DNA of 64,000 bases from Spirosoma sp. KCTC 42546 (GCF_006965485.1 NZ_CP041360.1:7296501-7360500); one strand, 5' to 3'; shown: positions 1 to 8,380, numbered from the stretch's first letter. The notes: generated by a model not told the origin, from the letters alone. A program made the numbers and translations.

Positions 1-946
1 AGATCGGCTCCTGCAAAATGATCGGTACGCGCATCGGTTTACGACGCAGTTAACGGGGCTACAACCCGGCAAAACCTATGATTATCAGGTAGGATCAACC
101 CAAGGCCGCTGGTCTTCCGTGGCTTCCTTCCAAACGCAATCCAACACGAAGGAAGGCTTCTCGTTCATCTGGTTCGGTGATACGCATAAATCGCCCGTAT
201 GGGGAGAGATGGCGCAACAAACGCTTACCCGGCATCCCAACATTGCCTTTTATTCGATAGCCGGAGATTTAGTCAGTACGGGGTTGCATCGGGATGAATG
301 GGACGAATTATGGCAGTATTCGGGAAACGTCTTCCAATCCAAACCGCTGCTGCCTATTCCCGGTAATCACGACAGTCAGGATGGCCTGGGGGCCTGGATG
401 TATCAGCAGATGTTAAGCCTGCCGCACAATGGACCGAAGCACCCCGAAGTCCCCGATGAGCAGACTTACGCGTTTAACTACAAAAACGCGTTGTTTTTGA
501 TGATCGATGCGACGGCTCCTATCGAAGCACAAACCGCGTGGATCAAGCAGCAACTTTCGCAATCGAAAGCCGATTGGAAATTCATGTTCTTCCATTTTCC
601 GCCCTACACGTTTGAAGAAGATTACGCCGATATCCGGAAAGCCTGGGGGCCACTGATCGATCAATATCACGTGGATATGGTCATGAGTGGACACGTGCAT
701 TATTACATGCGCTCCAAGCCCACCTATAACGGCAAAGACGTAGCCACTCCCGCGCAGGGAACGATCTACACCATCTCCATCGGCATACCCAGCGAGCACG
801 AGATCTGGCCGGACGAACCTTATGCCGCACTCCGGTATAAAAACGGCCCTTTCTACCAATTGATGGACATTCAAGGTAAAAAACTTACGTATACGGTCTA
901 CGATAAAGACGGGAAGGTTAGGGACGAACTGGTAATTACGAAGTAA
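1..946 (+). CDS. Metallophosphoesterase, purple acid phosphatase-like (5' truncated)
   Basis: The reading frame is already open at the window edge, so the start is missing. About 40 visible residues before the catalytic domain (with LTGLQPGKTYDYQVG) look like the end of a fibronectin type III-like domain, as in purple acid phosphatases. The catalytic part carries the calcineurin-type metal ligands in order: FGDTH, GDLV, GNHDS, FFHFPP and SGHVHYYMR. Family knowledge: two-metal phosphomonoesterases or phosphodiesterases, usually exported. Its frame ends with TAA, followed by a repeat-rich gap. It fits the phosphoesterase genes found further downstream, but substrate cannot be read from sequence. 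The GTG at 119 is internal and is not the real start. Confidence 0.85.
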   Translation, partial: DRLLQNDRYAHRFTTQLTGLQPGKTYDYQVGSTQGRWSSVASFQTQSNTKEGFSFIWFGDTHKSPVWGEMAQQTLTRHPNIAFYSIAGDLVSTGLHRDEWDELWQYSGNVFQSKPLLPIPGNHDSQDGLGAWMYQQMLSLPHNGPKHPEVPDEQTYAFNYKNALFLMIDATAPIEAQTAWIKQQLSQSKADWKFMFFHFPPYTFEEDYADIRKAWGPLIDQYHVDMVMSGHVHYYMRSKPTYNGKDVATPAQGTIYTISIGIPSEHEIWPDEPYAALRYKNGPFYQLMDIQGKKLTYTVYDKDGKVRDELVITK

Positions 947-1011
947 AAACCCTGCTTTGACGTGGTGTCAGATTCTTAAATCTGACAGTTTAGGTTTTGA
1001 GAAACCTAAAC
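947..1011. repeat. Partial copy of composite palindromic repeat R1
   Basis: This stretch carries CTTTGACGTGGTGTC, then the perfect small palindrome GTCAGATTCTTAAATCTGAC, then the hairpin TTTAGGTTTTGAGAAACCTA. The same order returns at 1147-1262 and, in a diverged copy, at 17767-17879. It begins directly after the phosphoesterase stop codon. It looks like a truncated copy. Confidence 0.75.
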
Positions 1012-1014
1012 ACC

Positions 1015-1140
1015 GTTGACGCTCGGCTTTGCCGAGTGTCTTCTATTTTTAAGGGCGTCTCGCCCGTTTTAGTCTATTCTTAGTAGCACGCGGGCGGGAC
1101 GCCCTTAGATAAAAGACACTCGGCAAAGCCAAGCGTCAAC
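1015..1140. repeat. Long imperfect palindrome (about 43-bp arms)
   Basis: Arms 1015-1059 and 1098-1140 are reverse complements with a few mismatches and a two-base length difference; the left arm starts GTTGACGCTCGGCTTTGCCG. A shorter piece of the same arm recurs near 1299-1318. The palindrome sits between two copies of repeat R1, as if inserted there or duplicated with it. No open reading frame lies inside. Confidence 0.75.
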
Positions 1141-1146
1141 AAGAGT

Positions 1147-1262
1147 AAAAGCCCTGCTTTGACGTGGTGTCAGATTCTTAAATCTGACAGTTTAGGTTTC
1201 TCAAAACCTACTGTTCACATCTATAGGTTTTGAGAAACCTAAACTGTCGGTTATTAGTACCG
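1147..1262. repeat. Fuller copy of composite palindromic repeat R1
   Basis: Order: left end CTTTGACGTGGTGTC (1157-1171), hairpin GTCAGATTCTTAAATCTGAC, a pair of inverted AGGTTTCTCAAAACCTA / TAGGTTTTGAGAAACCTA arms, then a GTCGGTTATTAGTACCG region where a third hairpin has decayed. The first 50 bases repeat 947-996 almost exactly. A non-coding, MITE-like element is the best reading. Confidence 0.75.
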
Positions 1263-1417
1263 CGCAGGCAGCCCCGCCGACATCACAGCCTTAGCCCGTT
1301 GACGCTTGGCTTTGTTGCCAGTCAATAGCATCTGCGGAGTAACAGCCTTAACTTTTTTTAACAACCTGAAAAACAACCCTTCACGCGCCTTACCACTCTA
1401 CGTAAGAAACGTGAACT

Positions 1418-3772
1418 ATGCTCGCCAACTACCTCAAAATCGCTCGTCGCCATCTCTGGACGAATAAACTCTATACTGGCCTGAATGCCGGGGGCCTGGC
1501 CGTTGGGCTGACAGCCTGCTTACTCATGGTGCTGTACGTGAAGCATGAATTCACCTACGACGGTTTTCATAAAAATGCCGACCGCATTGTTCGCGTTACA
1601 ACAACGATTACGACACCCGATGCGCCGATATCGGTAGCCTCCTGCTCAATCCTGCTGGCCAGCGCGCTGAAACGGGATTACCCGGAAGTGGAAACAGCCG
1701 CCCGGTTCGAGCCTGTGTCGGCCCCCATTCGGTATGGGACGAAGTTGCAGAATGAACCCAACGTGTATTACGCAGAGCAGGCCGTTTTCTCGGTGTTTAG
1801 TTATCCCTTCATCGAGGGAAATCCGGCACGGGCATTAACCGAACCCAACACCGCCGTTGTTACCGAACGTTTTGCCCGGAAATACGCAGGACGCACGAGT
1901 GTGCTGGGGGAGACGTTTTTGTGCAACAAAAAACTATATCGCATTACGGGCGTCATGGCCGATTTGCCGTCCAACGCCGACATGAAAATCAGCGCGTTGC
2001 TGGCCAAGGATTATTCGACCTACACCGACTGGCTAGTCGATGATTTTCCGGTGTATACGTTCGTTCTGTTTCGGCAATCCCCCAATCTAAACGCCTTTGA
2101 CAAGAAGCTGGCCATACTCAGCAAAACCCATATCCAGCCGGAACTGAAGAAAGTGGGTGCTGTGGGCTACTCCGTTGTATTCCAGACCGAATTTCTGAAA
2201 GACGTCCATTTTAGTCAGGGGAAAATGGCCGATATGCCGAAGGGCAATAAACAATACGGCTATCTCTTCCTGTTTCTGGCTGGTTTTGTGCTGGTCATTG
2301 CGTTACTCAATTACATCAACCTGTTGACGGCCCGCGCCACCGGGCGAGCGAAGGAAGTGGGCATTCGAAAAGCCAGCGGGGCGTTACGACAGCAGTTGAT
2401 CGGTCAGTTTTTGTTTGAGTCATTTCTGTTGAGTGTACTGGCGGTCGTTCTGGCGATTGTCCTGTTGGCAATCACCATTCCTTTTTTCAACGACTTACTG
2501 CAAATTCAGCTTGCTATAGCCTGGACCGACGGTTTTCTGATGGCGGGCCTTGCTTTAGGGAGCACTGCCTTGCTGGGTGGACTTTACCCGGCTTTTGTCT
2601 TGTCCGGCTTTGACCCGGCGCCTGTATTACGGAAACAATCGGGCGGGTTAGGACGCGGTTTCGGACTCCGACAAGCGATAACCGTGTTTCAGTTTGTGCT
2701 AGCAGTGGGTATGATTATTGGTGTATTGGTGGCGCATAGTCAGATGAAGTACATGCAGCACGTTGATCTGGGGTTCACGAAAGAGCAGGTGCTCACCGTT
2801 CACCTTCCCGACGATTCACTGTCCAGAACCTACGGCCATGCCCTCGCCAATGAGTTACGGCAACGGACCGAAATCAAAGACGCATCGCTTGGGTCGGGAA
2901 TTAAGCCTGATGCCATACTAACCAAAGCAACGACTATTTTTCAATCGGCGGGCAAAAAACGGGAAGTGATGAGTAACTACCTGTCCATTGATGACCGCTT
3001 TTTGCCGTTGCTGAACCTGAAACTGGCGAGTGGCCGGAATGTATCGGCGGGTTCCGAATCCGATAAGAACGGGGCTTTTCTGGTGAACGAAGCCTTTGTT
3101 AAACAGGCGGGCTGGAAACAGGCCGTTGGCCAACCGATGGAAGGGTTTATGCACAAGGGGAAGGTTGTTGGCGTAATCCGAAACTTCAACTATCACTCCC
3201 TCCATACAGCCATCGAGCCGGTCGTTTTGGTGTTCAATACGACTCCCCCCGCCAACCTGACGCTGAAAATGAAGCCGGAACAGTTGCCACTGGTACAGGT
3301 GGCCTGGCAAAAACATTACCCAAACTTCCCTTTCGAGTACACGTTTCTGGACGAGGCTTTTGATGCCCAATACCGGAAAGATAAGCTCATGATTACCCTG
3401 TTCAACGGGTTTTCGTTACTCACCCTACTGGTCTCCTGTCTGGGTTTGTTCGGTTTAGCGACCTACTCTGCTGAGCAACGGACCAAAGAAATAGGCGTCC
3501 GCAAAGTACTGGGCGCGAGTGTCGTCAGCATCGTAACACTCCTCTCGAAAGACGTGTTGAAACTAGTACTGATCGCCATCGTCATTGCCTCACCCCTCGC
3601 CTGGTACGCCATGACCCAATGGCTCGCCGACTTCGCCTATAAAATTGACATTTCGTGGTGGATGTTCGCCGTAGCGGGTTTCGTAGCCGTGAGTATTGCC
3701 CTGCTGACGGTAAGTTTCCAAAGTGTGAAAGCTGCGTTGATGAACCCGGTGAAGAGTTTGCGGAGTGAGTAA
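1418..3772 (+). CDS. ABC transporter permease, MacB/FtsX type
   Basis: A 784-residue membrane protein starting with ATG at 1418 (MLANYLKIARRHLWTNK). A first transmembrane helix at about residues 21-43 is followed by a large MacB-type extracytoplasmic domain, then three helices near 285-430 (FLFLAGFVLVIALLNYINLL), a second large loop, and three C-terminal helices near 670-775. The sequence VGIRKASGA and its partner IGVRKVLGAS are the paired FtsX-type coupling motifs. Family role: export of lipids, peptides or small molecules using ATP from a separate ATPase; no ATPase gene is nearby. Such lone permeases are frequently multicopy in Cytophagales. A broken relic of another copy lies downstream at 4634-4808. 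Confidence 0.9.
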   Translation: MLANYLKIARRHLWTNKLYTGLNAGGLAVGLTACLLMVLYVKHEFTYDGFHKNADRIVRVTTTITTPDAPISVASCSILLASALKRDYPEVETAARFEPVSAPIRYGTKLQNEPNVYYAEQAVFSVFSYPFIEGNPARALTEPNTAVVTERFARKYAGRTSVLGETFLCNKKLYRITGVMADLPSNADMKISALLAKDYSTYTDWLVDDFPVYTFVLFRQSPNLNAFDKKLAILSKTHIQPELKKVGAVGYSVVFQTEFLKDVHFSQGKMADMPKGNKQYGYLFLFLAGFVLVIALLNYINLLTARATGRAKEVGIRKASGALRQQLIGQFLFESFLLSVLAVVLAIVLLAITIPFFNDLLQIQLAIAWTDGFLMAGLALGSTALLGGLYPAFVLSGFDPAPVLRKQSGGLGRGFGLRQAITVFQFVLAVGMIIGVLVAHSQMKYMQHVDLGFTKEQVLTVHLPDDSLSRTYGHALANELRQRTEIKDASLGSGIKPDAILTKATTIFQSAGKKREVMSNYLSIDDRFLPLLNLKLASGRNVSAGSESDKNGAFLVNEAFVKQAGWKQAVGQPMEGFMHKGKVVGVIRNFNYHSLHTAIEPVVLVFNTTPPANLTLKMKPEQLPLVQVAWQKHYPNFPFEYTFLDEAFDAQYRKDKLMITLFNGFSLLTLLVSCLGLFGLATYSAEQRTKEIGVRKVLGASVVSIVTLLSKDVLKLVLIAIVIASPLAWYAMTQWLADFAYKIDISWWMFAVAGFVAVSIALLTVSFQSVKAALMNPVKSLRSE

Positions 3773-3898
3773 GCTAAAACTTACGCAAATACCCCCTAAG
3801 CTTCGCGAATATGTGAAAAGAACTCCGCACAGTTTCGCATATTTGGAAGTTAGCGGCAAAAGTATACCCAAACTATAAAAAAACAGATACAATTCAGC

Positions 3899-4609
3899 AT
3901 GCCGAATAAACTCGAGTATTACTACTATGAGGCTAAGGACAACAAATGGTATCACTACTTTGCCATTTTTTGTCGTTTGGCTTTGGCTGTTGCATGGGTA
4001 ATTTCAGGCTATGTGAAAATTTCGGGGGAACGCTTTGCGGCTGGCTTATCCCATAATCATCCCCTAGGCCAATATTTCGATGCTTTACTGAATACAGGCT
4101 ACTATTATACATTTATTGGGATTGGCCAGGTACTCGTTGCCATCCTGTTACTCATTCCCAGGACTGCACTTATTGGCGCGATCAGCAGCTTCCCCATTAT
4201 CCTCAATATTTGTGTACTCACCTATTCAGTTCGGTTTGAAGGAACTCGTGCAGCAACATTTATGCTATTGGCTAATTTGTTTTTATTGTGCTGGGACTAT
4301 GATCGCCTAAAATCGATTCTACCATTCAGTGCCAACTTAGCTAAAGAAAAGCCCTTAACTAGCAAATTCCCATTTCTGTTTTTTGGCGGTGTCGTGGCAA
4401 CACTTGCCGCGGTTATCGTTTTAAACAATGTCATGTACGACATCAGACCAGGCAACGCCCCAGAGGAATGCTGGAATGGATGTCCTGGGAATAACGATCC
4501 AAAAGCTTGTGAAGAATTTTGTGATTGTATCCATAACAAGGGCAAACCACTTGGCAACTGTTTAGAAGCGTACGAGAAGGCAGTAGAAAAACATAAGAAG
4601 GATAGTTAG
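3899..4609 (+). CDS. DoxX/MauE-like membrane protein with cysteine-rich tail
   Basis: 236 residues starting with ATG at 3899. Four or five hydrophobic segments (about 20-40, 75-100, 105-125, 130-145, 160-180) match the DoxX-like fold, including the typical GYVKISG after the first helix. After the last helix comes an extracytoplasmic tail of about 55 residues with six cysteines (ECWNGCPG, KACEEFCDCIH, GNCLEAYEKA). DoxX-like proteins are linked to redox reactions and quinone-linked electron transfer, but the role of this tail is unknown. Base composition is more AT-rich than in the flanking permease. The gene lies between an intact permease and a permease relic, so it may be an insertion. Confidence 0.65.
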   Translation: MPNKLEYYYYEAKDNKWYHYFAIFCRLALAVAWVISGYVKISGERFAAGLSHNHPLGQYFDALLNTGYYYTFIGIGQVLVAILLLIPRTALIGAISSFPIILNICVLTYSVRFEGTRAATFMLLANLFLLCWDYDRLKSILPFSANLAKEKPLTSKFPFLFFGGVVATLAAVIVLNNVMYDIRPGNAPEECWNGCPGNNDPKACEEFCDCIHNKGKPLGNCLEAYEKAVEKHKKDS

Positions 4610-4633
4610 AGGACAAAATTCAACAAATAAACT

Positions 4634-4808
4634 GCTCTGATACGTCATGACCCAATGGTTCGCCGACTTCGCCTACAAAATTGACATTGCCTGGTAGATG
4701 TTTGCGGTAGCGGGTTTTGTGGCAGTGAGTATTGTGCTGCTCACCGTGAGTTTCCAGAGTGTGAGGGCTGCGTTGATGAACCCGGTGAAGAGTTTGCGGA
4801 GTGAGTAA
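4634..4808 (+). pseudogene. Relic of the 3' end of a second MacB-type permease gene
   Basis: This stretch aligns base by base with the last 170 bases or so of the permease gene at 1418-3772 (for example ATGACCCAATGG, AAAATTGACATT and the shared end GGTGAAGAGTTTGCGGAGTG before TAA). It is interrupted by an in-frame TAG where the intact copy has TGG TGG. No start or upstream portion remains. The sequence is too diverged for a fresh duplication, so it is probably what remains of a tandem paralogue after deletion, leaving the DoxX-like gene between the two copies. Confidence 0.8.
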
Positions 4809-4908
4809 GTCTGCATCTGTACAACTATGCTTTGAGTTTGGTAACATTGCACAACAAACCTAATTGCGGTTTAGCGTTAGGATTTGGTAGTAATTATATG
4901 ACTACTAA

Positions 4909-5499
4909 ATGACCAAAGAAGAATTTAAAATATTTTGGGCATCAAGGTATCCTGATACGATACCAATATCTTATTTATTTAAGCAAGACTACCCCGACAG
5001 GTGGTTTAGAATTCATAGTTTACCTAAATCAAAACGGTATGCTGAGTGTGAAGATGAATGGGCTATTTTGTTAACAAGGCACAACCAAATAATCACTGAC
5101 TTATTGGGGAGCAATGCAAAAATTTTACTTGTAACAGGTGAATATAATTGGGGAGAACGAGCGACTTTTATAACAGACGAAGAAGAAGTTTTCAAGCCTT
5201 ACCATTTTCTACGACTTGACAATATTGACTTGTTTGAATTTAACCCAGACGACTACGATAATTATGAAATATATAGGTCAGCATTTGCTGAAACAATTTG
5301 GAACCCCAATCAACACAATAATTTACTAAAGGAGATTGCAGCCAATAAAACGGGAGCTTTTTTAATTTCAATGGACAAAAATATACTCATTGCTCCATAT
5401 GACGGTGGTATTGACTTTGTTCTTAAAGACGGCCAAACGAGAGATATTTATAAACAAAAATATAAAGAATGGTTATCAGAGCGTGAAGACGGTCTTTAA
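4909..5499 (+). CDS. DUF3885-like hypothetical protein
   Basis: 196 residues starting with ATG at 4909. The stretch YLFKQDYPDRWFRIHSLPKS followed by KRYAECEDEWAILL and LLVTGEYNW is the pattern I know from DUF3885 proteins, soluble proteins of unknown function found in scattered bacteria. No signal peptide or membrane helix. The gene is clearly more AT-rich than its neighbours (many AAT, TTA and ATA codons), which points to recent acquisition. It ends 5 bases before the SRPBCC gene and may be cotranscribed with it. Confidence 0.6.
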   Translation: MTKEEFKIFWASRYPDTIPISYLFKQDYPDRWFRIHSLPKSKRYAECEDEWAILLTRHNQIITDLLGSNAKILLVTGEYNWGERATFITDEEEVFKPYHFLRLDNIDLFEFNPDDYDNYEIYRSAFAETIWNPNQHNNLLKEIAANKTGAFLISMDKNILIAPYDGGIDFVLKDGQTRDIYKQKYKEWLSEREDGL

Positions 5500-5504
5500 A
5501 CAAA

Positions 5505-5996
5505 ATGCCCTCCCCCAACCTCATCACCAAACCAATCCTCATTAACGCACCCGCTTCCCTCGTTTGGCTCCACCTCACAACGCCCGACTTGATGAAACAA
5601 TGGATGCTTGATACCGATATGACCATTGACATAATCACCGATTGGAACGTGGGAAGCCCAATCAGGATGAAGGGAGTTATGCACGGCATAGATTTTGAAA
5701 ATACTGGCACAATCTTAACATACGACCCAGACAAGACACTTCAATACAGCCATTTAAGCTCGCTATCCCACTTACCCGATACGCCCGAAAATCAGTGCGT
5801 ACTCACCTTTACGCTAACGCCTGTTGAGCCCCAGACCCGCTTAACCCTGACCATTACCAACTTCCCGACAGACGCTATTTTCAGGCATCTGGACTTTTAC
5901 TGGCGAACGGCCATTGAAGTATTGAAAGACGTTGTTGAGAAAGACGTAATCGGTACAAACACTGAAAATTCTATCAACCAGATCGTGGACCAATAA
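5505..5996 (+). CDS. SRPBCC / AHSA1-like domain protein
   Basis: 163 residues. The start MPSPNLITKPILINAPASLV and the later WNVGSPIRM, GTILTYDPDKTLQYSH and TLTITNF are typical of the START/Bet v1-like fold of the AHSA1 family (activator of Hsp90 ATPase homologue). These small cytoplasmic proteins bind hydrophobic ligands; their exact role is mostly unknown. It follows the DUF3885-like gene by 5 bases and precedes a Crp/Fnr gene by 33 bases, suggesting one transcript. In other bacteria AHSA1-like genes often sit beside a transcription regulator gene. Confidence 0.8.
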   Translation: MPSPNLITKPILINAPASLVWLHLTTPDLMKQWMLDTDMTIDIITDWNVGSPIRMKGVMHGIDFENTGTILTYDPDKTLQYSHLSSLSHLPDTPENQCVLTFTLTPVEPQTRLTLTITNFPTDAIFRHLDFYWRTAIEVLKDVVEKDVIGTNTENSINQIVDQ

Positions 5997-6029
5997 GGAG
6001 CGCAACTCGCATCAATCGAAAATCAGCTC

Positions 6030-6593
6030 ATGGAAAAGCTCAAAAAGAATTTCGAAACCATTGGTTTCAGCGGAGACGATTTGGCTAAAATTCTCAGTGC
6101 TTTCACGCTCCAGGTAGTCAAGAAAAATGAGTTAGTTGTCGAAGAAGGGAAAGTTAGCAAACACATTGGCTTTGTTGAAAGCGGCATGTTTCAATATTTC
6201 GTCTTGAAAGATGGCGATGAAATAACGACCTACATATCTATTGAAAATACGTTTCTGGCTTCGTTGTTGAGTTTTATTGGTGAGGTTCCCGCTCGCGAAA
6301 ATATAAGAGCCTTGACGGATAGCAGTATAAGCCTGATCAGTAAAACCAGTTTACAAAAATTGATAAACGAACTCCCCAGGTTTAAGGAATTTTACATAGG
6401 CCTTTTAGAAGCCTCAATTTGCGGTATTGATGCCACCCGGCATGACCTGATTGTATTAACGGCCGAGCAGCGTTATGAGAAAATGCTCACCGAAGAACCC
6501 CACCTTTTGCAGAAAATCCCGTTACAGTATCTGGCTTCCATTTTGGGGGTAACTCCTCGCCACCTCAGTCGTATTCGAGGGAATATTCGTTGA
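6030..6593 (+). CDS. Crp/Fnr-family transcriptional regulator
   Basis: 187 residues. Residues 15-115 form a cyclic-nucleotide-binding-like beta-roll (VVKKNELVVEEGKVSKHIGF, ISIENTFLASLLSF). The C-terminus contains a short winged-helix segment, IPLQYLASILGVTPRHLSRI, with the recognition helix TPRHLSRIRG. This pattern is very common in Bacteroidota. The canonical cAMP-contact residues are not evident, so the effector is unknown. A small palindrome (TAGACA-TT-TGTCTA, 6615-6628) just after the gene lies upstream of the next gene and may be an operator for this or another regulator. Confidence 0.85.
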   Translation: MEKLKKNFETIGFSGDDLAKILSAFTLQVVKKNELVVEEGKVSKHIGFVESGMFQYFVLKDGDEITTYISIENTFLASLLSFIGEVPARENIRALTDSSISLISKTSLQKLINELPRFKEFYIGLLEASICGIDATRHDLIVLTAEQRYEKMLTEEPHLLQKIPLQYLASILGVTPRHLSRIRGNIR

Positions 6594-6614
6594 ATGCCAT
6601 ACCCTTCTTCTTTT

Positions 6615-6628
6615 TAGACATTTGTCTA
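6615..6628. promoter_or_regulatory. Candidate operator palindrome TAGACA-TT-TGTCTA
   Basis: A perfect 6-base inverted repeat with a 2-base spacer, 143 bases upstream of the gene at 6771 and 22 bases after the Crp/Fnr stop codon. Such short dyads are typical of dimeric regulator sites. Which protein binds cannot be told. Confidence 0.3.
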
Positions 6629-6770
6629 GTAGCGTCAGTTTTAAACGGCTGAACTTTGCATCGTCAAGTAACAACCAGACGGCATGCAAACGGTTCACTA
6701 TCAAGCCAATTCTCGCTCTGTCTGATTACCTGACTCTTGTCATAACAAGTAATCAAACAGGACAATCAAC

Positions 6771-7226
6771 ATGAAACAGGCAATCATCGTACTCTTTTTA
6801 GTAGTTTCAGGTTCAGCTTTCTCGCAAAGCCGTTTTTCAAAAAGTGAGTTAAGTATCAATGGATTCAGAAATCCGTCAGTTGGTGCCGAATATCGCTTCA
6901 AACAGATGTCTCTTCACGCTGGCTATTACCCAACTGCGTTTAAATCGGGTGAAACTACAAGCTTTATTAAAACAGGGTTTACACTTTGGTTTTTACCCGT
7001 CGGCAAAAAAGAAAATCCTTCTTCGTTTTATGCAGGAGCTTCTTATTTACGTGGCTTAAACCGCGATTATGAACATAAAAACGCGATGGGCGTAGAAGCG
7101 GGCTTCCGCTGGATGGTTTGGAAAGGGCTTAATCTGCGGATTGGTGCCATTGCAGTAGCAGCCAGTGGCGAAAGTTTAAAAATAAACCCAACGCCAGGTA
7201 TTAGTTATTCTTTTTTCTTCAGGTAA
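6771..7226 (+). CDS. Small exported beta-barrel-like protein
   Basis: 151 residues with a clear signal peptide (MKQAIIVLFLVVSGSAFSQS, cut near residue 18). The mature part alternates short amphipathic strands (SVGAEYRFKQMSLHAGYY, SFYAGASYLRG, LNLRIGAIAVA) and ends in an aromatic-rich strand SYSFFFR, as in small outer-membrane or OmpA-like barrels. No family could be named. It is followed by hairpins at 7389-7413 and 7424-7452 that could end its transcript. Confidence 0.6.
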   Translation: MKQAIIVLFLVVSGSAFSQSRFSKSELSINGFRNPSVGAEYRFKQMSLHAGYYPTAFKSGETTSFIKTGFTLWFLPVGKKENPSSFYAGASYLRGLNRDYEHKNAMGVEAGFRWMVWKGLNLRIGAIAVAASGESLKINPTPGISYSFFFR

Positions 7227-7388
7227 TTCCTCCACAAATACGTGATTAAACTTAGAAAAAGTCTACTCGCTTTACCTGGTCTGTATCAGCTACGTTTAGT
7301 ACAATAGGTATTCTTCCTTCAGCAGTACTCGCCTTAATTCAATCACGTAGCTTATAAGGTTCAATTGGGCGCAGGACTCCTACTACGG

Positions 7389-7413
7389 TACAAGGCTTTC
7401 AGAAAGCCTTGTA
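7389..7413. terminator. Hairpin, possible terminator
   Basis: TACAAGGCTTTC, a single A, then GAAAGCCTTGTA: perfect arms. It lies 160 bases after the exported-protein gene. No T-run follows directly, so the terminator call is tentative. Confidence 0.4.
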
Positions 7414-7423
7414 TTTGTACTAA

Positions 7424-7452
7424 AAAAGTGAGACCAAAATAGCCTCACTTTT
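7424..7452. terminator. Hairpin with A/T-rich flanks, bidirectional terminator-like
   Basis: AAAAGTGAG (7424-7432) pairs with CTCACTTTT (7444-7452), with A-runs before and T-runs after the stem, so it could stop transcription from both sides: the gene ending at 7226 and the small reverse ORF ending at 7517. Confidence 0.5.
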
Positions 7453-7516
7453 AGTATTTCTCTTAACCTAATCTACAAAAAAATATAAACTAAAGAAGTA
7501 CTATATGTATCAAAAA

Positions 7517-7663
7517 CTACAAAATATAGAACAATAATATAGGGATAGATAAAAATAAAACTAATAGCACTATGAATAAAATCTTCCAGCGTGGATGATA
7601 GCTTACATAACGACTATTCCCAGCAACCAAATTCATTAACTCGTTCACCCAGTGGCTAAACAT
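7517..7663 (-). CDS. Candidate 48-residue single-pass membrane protein
   Basis: Reading the reverse strand from ATG at 7663 gives 48 codons and TAG. The product begins MFSHWVNELMNLVAGNSRYV, continues with basic residues (HPRWK) and ends in one strongly hydrophobic helix (ILFIVLLVLFLSIPILLFYI), the usual positive-inside layout. AAGGAT lies 7-12 bases before the ATG. It occupies an otherwise empty stretch and ends near a bidirectional terminator-like hairpin. It could be chance in AT-rich DNA; conservation would decide. Confidence 0.35.
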   Translation of the reverse strand: MFSHWVNELMNLVAGNSRYVSYHPRWKILFIVLLVLFLSIPILLFYIL

Positions 7664-8098
7664 ACCGCAAATCCTTACTCAGTGATACGGCAAAGGTAAT
7701 CAATGAATTAACGCGCTGTTATTATCAAATCATTACCAACCATACACACTAAAAATCAACCTATTAGATAACAAAACCAACTAAAACACCGTCTACAGAT
7801 GGCTATTAAATTATCTAATCAAAAAGCCACTCAAGAAGCAAGTTATAGAGCATTTAGTCTGACACTAGTTTAAGACCTGGTGTATATTGTTTTTCTATCC
7901 AATCCCCATAAACTATTTTCTCATGGATAAAATACGGCAGAAAAATTTCGAATAAATTGATGAATCAATGCACTTTAACGCAGCATAATTTCATAACCTT
8001 TCCTTAACAGACAAAAACGGATAACCCTTTACATTTGTGATGATTTAAACCGGTTCATTTCACGGATAGTACAGTTTGTACCCGTATGAAAATTAGCT

Positions 8099-8380
8099 AT
8101 GGCTCATCACCGACTAAAAGCAACCCTCAGCAATATCATTGGCCTCTGGTTTGGAGCAGATACGCCCATTCGTCATTACAAAATCACCTCAAATCCCGAA
8201 TTGTGGGAGGCTTGTCAGCGCGTTAGTAAAGTGTTCACTGCCCCTTCCGGGACTTTGTCTATGGATCGCTTTACTAAATCAGATCAGGTTGCCTTTGCCA
8301 GAGCCGTTCAGCAGAAATTATATCAGCCTGCTACGGCCCAGCGAGCATATTATTATTGTCGTCAGCTAGAAGCCGCTTGA
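8099..8380 (+). CDS. Small hypothetical protein
   Basis: 93 residues from ATG at 8099 (MAHHRLKATLSNIIGLWFGA). No signal peptide, membrane helix or family recognised. It is mildly basic and predicted mostly helical, with FTKSDQVAFARAVQQKLYQP in the middle. A TACATTTG box lies about 60 bases upstream. It stands alone between a long AT-rich gap and the esterase-like gene. Codon use resembles the neighbours, which supports a real gene, but function is unknown. Confidence 0.45.
   Translation: MAHHRLKATLSNIIGLWFGADTPIRHYKITSNPELWEACQRVSKVFTAPSGTLSMDRFTKSDQVAFARAVQQKLYQPATAQRAYYYCRQLEAA

Larger units (their letters stand above)
7227..8098. other. Long AT-rich gap with hairpins and one small reverse ORF
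   Basis: About 870 bases. The left part holds two hairpins (7389-7413 and 7424-7452). A 48-codon reverse-strand ORF lies at 7517-7663. The rest is AT-rich with no convincing gene. Near its right end TACATTTG (8030-8037) matches the Bacteroidota -7 box and could serve the gene at 8099, although no clear -33 TTG is spaced correctly. Confidence 0.5.

Noticed and set aside
3590..3955. Minus-strand frame of 121 codons across the permease end and DoxX-like start
   Set aside because: It runs antisense to two well-supported genes, lacks family features, and a similar shadow appears over the permease relic because the DNA is homologous.
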